A stretch of DNA of 53,079 nucleotides from NCBI GenBank assembly GCA_036378495.1, contig DASUWI010000069.1, positions 1 through 53,079 on the forward strand. Direction: 5' to 3'. Position 1 is the first letter of the stretch; every line of letters begins with the position of its first letter. Positions 47,984 to 53,079 of the stretch are shown in pieces. Position numbers and translations under genes: made by a program. The notes under the pieces were generated by a model. That model saw only the letters and a list, made by a program, of their open reading frames with translations. It searched no databases and was not told the origin of the DNA. The DNA is from JAFALX01 sp036378495. GTDB lineage: Bacteria; Chloroflexota; Dormibacteria; Aeolococcales; Aeolococcaceae.

Positions 47984-50539
47984 CGTGCCGCCGACGCGCC
48001 GCAGCATCCGCGTCATCACCGCCGCGGCCGCCGGGGCCGAGAAGTAGTAGCCCTGAGCCTCCGCGCACCCCAATGCCAGCAGGCGGTCGGCCTGCTCCGG
48101 CTTCTCCACGCCCTCGGCGACGAGGCCGAGCCCGAGCGTCTTGCCCAGCCGCACGATGGCTTGAACGAAGGCGCCGCGGCGCGGGTCGTCGACCATGTGG
48201 TCGATGAACGAGCGGTCGATTTTGAGGATGTCGATCGGCAGGTCCTGCAGCGCAGACAGCGACGAGTACCCGGTGCCGAAGTCGTCGAGCGAGATGCGCA
48301 CGCCGGTGGCCTTCACCTGGTGCAGCAGCATGCGCGCGTGGTCGGGGTCCTCGGCCATGAAGCTCTCGGTTATCTCGAGCACCAGCCGCGACGGGTGGAG
48401 CCCGCTGCGGCGCAGCGCATCCCACACGTCGGCGACGAAGCGCTGGTTGTTCAGTTGCTTCGGTGACACGTTGACGCTGACGAAGAACGCGGCGAGGTCG
48501 GGAAAGGCGGTCTGCCACGTCTGGCATTGGCGGCACGCCTCCTGCAGCACGTACAGGCCGATCTCGTTGATCAGACCGGTCTCCTCGGCGACACCGACGA
48601 ACTCGACCGGGCTGACCAGGCCGCGTTCGGGGTGCACCCAGCGCACCAGCGCCTCGACGCCCACCGGGTTGACAGTGGTGAGGTCAACCACCGGCTGGTA
48701 GTGCACCGTGAGCTGCCGGTCGCGCAGCGCTCGCTCCAGCTCGCTGCGGGTCTCGAGCCTGCGCGTGATGGCCGCCTGCATCCCGGGCTCGAACACCTCG
48801 AACGTGCCCTTGCCCCGGGTCTTGGCCCGGTACATGGCGACGTCGGCGCGGCGCAGCAGCTCGCTGGCGGAGGTGTCGGCGGGGCCGGCGAGGGCCACGC
48901 CGAGGCTGGCGCGCAGCGACACCTCGCGCTCGCCGAGGCCGAACGTCGGAGCCAGCACGCCGAGCACGCGCTGGGCCACGCTGACCACGCTGTGTTGCTC
49001 GCCCGTCTCCTCGAGCAGCACGGCGAACTCGTCCCCGCCGAAGCGCGCGGCGGTGTCGGCCGGGCGCAGCACGCTCTGCAACCGCCGACCCACCGAACAG
49101 AGCAGCTCGTCGCCGGCGCCGTGGCCGAGCGTGTCGTTGACGATCTTGAAGTCGTCGAGGTCGAGGAAGATCACGGCCACCCCCTCGCCGCTCTCGCGCC
49201 GCTGCAGCGCATGCTCCAGCCGGTCGGTGAACAGCGCCCGGTTGGCCAGGCCCGTCAGCGGGTCGTGGAATGCCTGGTGCTCGAGCCGGTTGCCCAGGCG
49301 CGTGTTCTGCACCGCCGCGCTCGCCTGCGCGGCGAAGGTCTCGAGCAGCGGCAGATCGCCGCTGTCGAAGATGCTGACGTCGCTGAGGCGGTTGCCCACC
49401 ACCAGCAACCCGAGCAGCGTGCCCTCGCTCTGCAAGGCCGTGCCGATGGCGTTGCGCAAGCCGGACTCGCCTAGCCAGCCGGCGACGCCCGGAGTGACCC
49501 GCGGCGGCACGGCGAGGAACGTGCGCTGCTCGCTCTCCACCAGCGGCACGAACCGCTCCAGGAAGTCGAGCTCGGGGCTGCCGCGGAGCTCGCTGACGGT
49601 GCCGTTGCAGACGGCGATCTGGTGCGCGTGCTCGATGCTGCCCGCCACCGGCAGCAGCGTGATCTGCGCCACCTCGGTGCGGAACACCTGGCACAGCTGG
49701 CGCAGCACCTCGGGGATCGCCGCCTCCTGCTCGGTGGCGCGCTGCAGCAGGTCGCTGGACTGGTACAGGTACTGCAGCTGCTGCCGCTTCTGGTACTCGC
49801 GCGTGTACAGCGCATATGCCGCCGCGACGATCAGCAGGGGCAGCACCAAGAACAGCACCTCGGCGGGGTTGCGCAGCACCGTGGCGACAATCGCGGCGCC
49901 GAGGCTGGCGTTGGCCACGCCGCCGCCGATGGCGAGTGCCGCGGGCAGCAGCCAGCGACGCCTCTCCATTCGCTCCTCGGCGAGCGTGATCACGATGGCG
50001 CTGAGCAGGAAGCCGATGCTCGACACCGCGAGCACGATGAGCAGCAGCCCCACCCACGACGACGCCGTCAGCGGACCGGTGGTCAGCTGCAGCCTGCCGG
50101 CGAGCAGCGCCGCAACCTCGGTCTCGATGGCGAAGCTGCACAGGTTGAAGGCCAGCTTGATGGGCGGCTGCCGGCAGATCAGTCCCAGGCCTATGGCGCT
50201 GCCCAGCACGCGGGCCAGGATCAGCTCATCCGGTGTGCAGAAGAAGAGCCCCACCACGAGGGGGATCTCGCTCAGCGCATAGGCCTGCGCGTTTCGGCGG
50301 AAATGGACATAAACACGGGACGCGGAGACCACGGCGAACATCGCAGCCAGGGCGAGCCAGGGCAGGTGCACCGAGCGCCAGGTCTGCTCCAGCCGGCTCA
50401 CGCCGAAGACGAGGAGGAGCACTGCCATGAGGCCCAGGCAGGCGATGAAGACCCATACCCGCGTGACCATCGGTCGCGACCTCACGGGCGAGCGCAGCAG
50501 CAGCGCCCATCGAGGCACCAGCCATGACACGACAGCCAT
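47861..50539 (-). CDS. Membrane GAF-GGDEF-EAL cyclic di-GMP enzyme
   Basis: 892 aa. Residues about 25-245 hold eight or so membrane helices of an unclassified sensor; 265-415 is a GAF-like sensor region (VFRTEVAQITLLPVAG and GTLLGLLVVGN); 420-580 GGDEF with RFGGDEFAVLLEE at 501-505 and an inhibitory-site R492-x-x-D495; 600-840 EAL with Glu629-Ala630-Leu631 and LVLEITESFMAEDP, ISLDDFGTGYSSLSAL, LKIDRSFI, LVAEGVE. Both active sites are intact, so it can make and break c-di-GMP in response to a membrane signal. The ATG at 50539 begins 18 nt after the subtilase stop; a much longer upstream frame is only the antisense reading of the subtilase repeats. The last 45 residues are extra and overlap the metallophosphoesterase gene. 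Confidence 0.92.
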   Translation of the reverse strand: MAVVSWLVPRWALLLRSPVRSRPMVTRVWVFIACLGLMAVLLLVFGVSRLEQTWRSVHLPWLALAAMFAVVSASRVYVHFRRNAQAYALSEIPLVVGLFFCTPDELILARVLGSAIGLGLICRQPPIKLAFNLCSFAIETEVAALLAGRLQLTTGPLTASSWVGLLLIVLAVSSIGFLLSAIVITLAEERMERRRWLLPAALAIGGGVANASLGAAIVATVLRNPAEVLFLVLPLLIVAAAYALYTREYQKRQQLQYLYQSSDLLQRATEQEAAIPEVLRQLCQVFRTEVAQITLLPVAGSIEHAHQIAVCNGTVSELRGSPELDFLERFVPLVESEQRTFLAVPPRVTPGVAGWLGESGLRNAIGTALQSEGTLLGLLVVGNRLSDVSIFDSGDLPLLETFAAQASAAVQNTRLGNRLEHQAFHDPLTGLANRALFTDRLEHALQRRESGEGVAVIFLDLDDFKIVNDTLGHGAGDELLCSVGRRLQSVLRPADTAARFGGDEFAVLLEETGEQHSVVSVAQRVLGVLAPTFGLGEREVSLRASLGVALAGPADTSASELLRRADVAMYRAKTRGKGTFEVFEPGMQAAITRRLETRSELERALRDRQLTVHYQPVVDLTTVNPVGVEALVRWVHPERGLVSPVEFVGVAEETGLINEIGLYVLQEACRQCQTWQTAFPDLAAFFVSVNVSPKQLNNQRFVADVWDALRRSGLHPSRLVLEITESFMAEDPDHARMLLHQVKATGVRISLDDFGTGYSSLSALQDLPIDILKIDRSFIDHMVDDPRRGAFVQAIVRLGKTLGLGLVAEGVEKPEQADRLLALGCAEAQGYYFSAPAAAAVMTRMLRRVGGTSDVQWWQQRDGRTHGAGGVIGVPRPESRETPVIAEDAASV

Positions 50540-50556
50540 GGTCCGCCGCCGGACGG

Positions 50557-52416
50557 CTACGCCCAGCCGGTGTCCGCCCATGACGCACCGCCCCATGAGG
50601 CGCCGTCCCACAGGGCCGCAGCCCACGAGGCACCGCCCCACGATGCGCCGCCCCATGATGCGCCGGCCCAGGAGGCACCGCCCCAGGAGGCACCCGCCCA
50701 TGACGCGCCACCCCAGGACGCCCCGCCCCACGAGGCTCCGTTCCAGGTCGCGCCCGTCCACGTTGCGTTCGCCCAGGACGTGCCCGCCCAGCTGGCGCCG
50801 GCCCAGGACGCACCCTGCCAGTTCGTCCCGGCCCATGACGCCCCGGCCCAGCTCGCGCCGTTCCACGTGCCGCCCGCCCAGCTGGCACCGCTGGCCTCTG
50901 CCGCTGCCATTGTCGTGCTGCTGAAGGCGTTGCCGAAGATGTCCTGCTCACCCGCAAGCGTCACGCCGCTGGTGGCCACATGGAGGGTTCCCCGAGCGCC
51001 TTCCAGCGTGCCGAGCCCGGTGGAGGGCACGAAGAGCTGCCTGGAGAAGAGTGGCGGCGCGGGTGTGGTGAGGGCCTTGGCGAGATTCATCTCGCCCGCA
51101 CCCTGAAGCCAGGCCGGCTGGCCGCTGAGGTGCGTCGCCGACCCCGTCAGCGCGTACTTGACCTGGTCGGGCGTGTACCCGGGATGCGCCGAGAGCAGGT
51201 CTGCCGCGGCCCCCGAGACGACCGCTGTGGCCTGCGAGGTGCCGCTGCCGCGGAAGAAGCGCGGGGGCGACCCGACCGTGGCAATGGAGCCGTACGCCTC
51301 ATCGATGACGGAGCCCGGGTCGCGCAGGCTGGCGATGTGCACGCCGGGCGCCACCAGATCGGGTGTCCGGGTCAGGTTGCCGCTGGCCGAGAAGCTGGCC
51401 ACGGTGTCGTCCGCGGTGGTGAGCGAGCCCTGCGTGTCGGCAGCGCCGACCGCGAGCACGTAGGGATCGTCCGCGGGATCGTTCACCGTCGGGGTGTTCG
51501 GTCCGCCGTTGCCCACCGCCGTCACCACGACGATGCCGTCGTGCCAGGCCGTCTCGGCCGCGTAGGCGAGCGGGTCGAGCACGTACGACTGCGCGCTGTT
51601 GGTGCCGAAGGACAGGTTGAGCACGCGGATGTTCACGCCCGGGTCGTTGCGGTGCTGCACCACCCAGTCGATCGCCGCGAGAACCTGCGAGACATCCACC
51701 ACCCCGCTCTCATCGCCCACCTTGACATTGACGATGTGGGCGTCCGGCGCCACGCCCGTGAACTGGTTGGCGTTGCCGGCGTAGACCGTGCCGCCGCCGT
51801 ACGAATCGTTGCCGGCGATGATCCCGGCCATGTGCGTGCCGTGGCCGAACTCATCCAGCTGGGTCAGCGCGGGTGTCTGCGAGTCGAACGAGAGATCCGG
51901 GCCGTTCCATACCTGGCCGGTGCCGTTGAGACCACGCACCGGTGTGACGCCGGTGTCGATGAGCGCCACCCCGATGCCCTGCCCGGCGTAGCCCTGGCTC
52001 CACACAGACTGGACGCCGGTGATCTGCTCGGTGTTGTAGAGCGAGCCGATGTCCGAGGTGGCGTCGTACGAGCCCATCGAGTCGAGCGACAGCCTCGAGT
52101 CCGGTGAGACCGACGCCACCCATGGGTCGGCGCGCAGCGCCGGCACCTGCGCCGAGGGGAGCACGGCGACGCCGCCGTCGAGGATGCCGAGGGGCATCGC
52201 GAGCCTGCCGCCGAGGTCGCGAATCGAGGTGGCGACCGTCGCCGGGCTCGCCTGCCCGTCGCCGCGGACGATGACTGTGGCGCTCTGGCTCGAGAGTGCG
52301 CTCGCTTCCGATGCAAGGGCCGTCGCCACCCCAGCGAACGCCGCAGCCAGCGCCGCAAGCAGCAGCAGCCTTGCGCCGCGCCGGCGCCCCACGTCAGCAG
52401 CAACCGCATCTGTCAC
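50557..52416 (-). CDS. Secreted S8 (subtilisin-like) protease with tryptophan pentad repeats
   Basis: About 619 aa. A signal peptide (LLLLAALAAAFAGVATALAS) precedes a short propeptide and the peptidase domain with Asp154 (VALIDTGV), His192 (FGHGTHMAG), Asn303 (AVGNGG) and Ser394 (GSGTSQAT), a full catalytic set. Residues about 513-618 consist of 22 tryptophans spaced exactly five residues apart, mostly GASWA or GASWG; such W-repeats occur at the C-terminus of other actinobacterial subtilases. The tail could bind the cell wall or form a beta-solenoid. GTG at 52416 is chosen because GGAG is 8 nt upstream (an earlier GTG at 52425 is too close to it). Adjacent to the c-di-GMP enzyme on the same strand. 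Confidence 0.92.
   Translation of the reverse strand: MTDAVAADVGRRRGARLLLLAALAAAFAGVATALASEASALSSQSATVIVRGDGQASPATVATSIRDLGGRLAMPLGILDGGVAVLPSAQVPALRADPWVASVSPDSRLSLDSMGSYDATSDIGSLYNTEQITGVQSVWSQGYAGQGIGVALIDTGVTPVRGLNGTGQVWNGPDLSFDSQTPALTQLDEFGHGTHMAGIIAGNDSYGGGTVYAGNANQFTGVAPDAHIVNVKVGDESGVVDVSQVLAAIDWVVQHRNDPGVNIRVLNLSFGTNSAQSYVLDPLAYAAETAWHDGIVVVTAVGNGGPNTPTVNDPADDPYVLAVGAADTQGSLTTADDTVASFSASGNLTRTPDLVAPGVHIASLRDPGSVIDEAYGSIATVGSPPRFFRGSGTSQATAVVSGAAADLLSAHPGYTPDQVKYALTGSATHLSGQPAWLQGAGEMNLAKALTTPAPPLFSRQLFVPSTGLGTLEGARGTLHVATSGVTLAGEQDIFGNAFSSTTMAAAEASGASWAGGTWNGASWAGASWAGTNWQGASWAGASWAGTSWANATWTGATWNGASWGGASWGGASWAGASWGGASWAGASWGGASWGGASWAAALWDGASWGGASWADTGWA
50560..50890 (-). repeat. 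15-bp tandem repeats coding the WxGAS pentads
   Basis: Twenty-two imperfect 15-nt units on the minus strand encode five-residue repeats with an invariant Trp. Third positions differ from unit to unit, so the protein repeat is kept by selection and not by recent slippage. The most uniform stretch is at the 3' end. Confidence 0.85.
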
Positions 52417-52655
52417 GTCCAGCACTCCGAACCGCCGATTCGCTCGGACCTCCCGCCGTGGCCGCCCTCAGTGAGCCGTCATTGGTTATAGGCGCCCACA
52501 AGGACCTCGGCGATCACGCCCGCGCGACAGCCGACAACAAGTCGTTTGAGGCTCCATGCGATTCACGTCACGCAATTCGACAAACGCCGTGACTGCGTGC
52601 GATTGCCGCGGCCCGGATGGGGCCGCTGTCGCAACCCTGTGGTGCTGTCCGGCGT
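52417..52655. other. Region upstream of the subtilase gene
   Basis: About 240 nt without a gene. On the minus strand TATAAC lies at 52490-52485, a possible -10 for the subtilase, but the -35 is poor. Confidence 0.3.
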
Positions 52656-53027
52656 CTAAAAGTCGCCGTCCTCGAAGATCATTCCGGGCCCGCCGTGGAG
52701 CCACTGCGTGCCCTCCTCGACGCCAAACCGCGTCTCGCACGCCGGACACTCGAGCAGCTGCGCGAACGGCTCCTCCGCCGGGGGCAGCAGCTGCAGCCCG
52801 CACGAGGGGCAGCGCAGCGGAACCGGCCGGACGACGGTGCTCTCGCTGTGCAGCTCGCGCGATGCCGCGGCGAGGTCCACCGCCACGCTCTGACAGCTGG
52901 AGCAGACGTAGGTGGGGGGCTCGGCGCTGTGCCGCACGTAGCGCCCGCCGCGGTCGACGATCACCTGGGCATTGAGCAGCTCGAACTCGCCCCCCTCGCA
53001 GCCGCTCGGGCAGTGCAGGTCGAGCAC
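52656..53027 (-). CDS. Zinc-ribbon protein
   Basis: 123 aa. It has a CPSGC at about residue 6, VCSSC at about 41, CPSC at about 73 and CPAC at about 95, so two zinc ribbons are probable (CSSC with the earlier cysteines, CPSC with CPAC). Between them the sequence is a short beta sheet with QVIVDRGGRYVRHSAEPPTYV. No function is recognised. The GTG at 53027 has GGAG 8 nt upstream and looks like the true start. Confidence 0.7.
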   Translation of the reverse strand: MLDLHCPSGCEGGEFELLNAQVIVDRGGRYVRHSAEPPTYVCSSCQSVAVDLAAASRELHSESTVVRPVPLRCPSCGLQLLPPAEEPFAQLLECPACETRFGVEEGTQWLHGGPGMIFEDGDF

Positions 53028-53079
53028 CGTGCCGTCTCCGTCAGGCGCGTGTCAGGAGGCGGCTGAGCCGGGCCACCGG

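Noticed and set aside
50540..50866. Upstream extension of the GGDEF-EAL gene to 1001 aa
   Set aside because: The extension is the out-of-frame reading of the subtilase tryptophan repeats and resembles no protein.
50560..50890. CRISPR-like 15-bp periodicity
   Set aside because: The unit codes for the WxGAS pentad in frame, has no spacers and no cas genes are present.
1..53079. tRNA and rRNA genes
   Set aside because: I looked for T-loop (GGTTCGA-type) sequence outside coding regions and found no plausible cloverleaf.

Overview
The window is about 53 kb of very GC-rich, densely packed bacterial DNA with many GTG and TTG starts, 1-14 nt gene overlaps and almost no intergenic space. The gene families point to Actinomycetota: a mycothiol-dependent maleylpyruvate-isomerase-type protein, a HelY-like Ski2 helicase, an SCO1664-type protein, an argCJBDRGH cluster and a MASE1 histidine kinase. 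The mix of glycosidases, lipase-maturation-type protein and a tryptophan-repeat subtilase fits a soil lineage such as Thermoleophilia. That placement is an inference; there is no rRNA or tRNA gene in the window to test it.

Left part (1-13.2 kb). The window opens inside what looks like the end of an IS21-type element. A TetR regulator faces a peroxiredoxin-like gene across a clear sigma70 promoter. Next come a cupin, a large HD-GYP/LuxR fusion, a hydrogenase-maturation-protease-like gene that seems to lack its metal ligands and is translationally coupled to a secreted CALB-like lipase, then a cyclic-nucleotide-binding protein, an ABC exporter fused to a second cNMP-binding domain, an overlapping membrane alpha/beta hydrolase, and an SDR/methyltransferase pair.

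Middle part (13.2-38.9 kb). This holds a MASE1 histidine kinase, two RibD-type reductases, GH5 and GH15 glycosidases, SDR, lipase maturation factor family, DUF488, SCO1664-type, uracil-DNA glycosylase, LemA, a secreted propeller protein and HtpX. A run of DUF503, HelY-like helicase and thrC follows; thrC has its own promoter and a leader with two mutually exclusive RNA structures, the terminator stem hiding the ribosome-binding site. An acyl-CoA ligase is followed by a short region (about 33.3-34.8 kb) of atypical composition with a frameshifted DUF4288 gene. An orphan ParA with a small coupled partner faces a TPR protein.

Right part (38.9-53.1 kb). An arginine operon, argC-argJ-argB-argD-argR-argG-argH, has every junction overlapping and an ARG-box palindrome sitting on the argC promoter; argF is not in it. 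It is followed by a maleylpyruvate-isomerase-like protein, a metallophosphoesterase, a membrane GAF-GGDEF-EAL protein, a secreted subtilase ending in 22 tryptophan pentad repeats, and a zinc-ribbon protein.

Common threads are c-di-GMP and cyclic-nucleotide sensing, secreted hydrolases, and amino-acid synthesis controlled by classic operator or attenuator elements. Three genes (GH5, GH15 and the membrane protein after lemA) appear to start at CTG codons, because their conserved N-termini extend upstream of any ATG, GTG or TTG.
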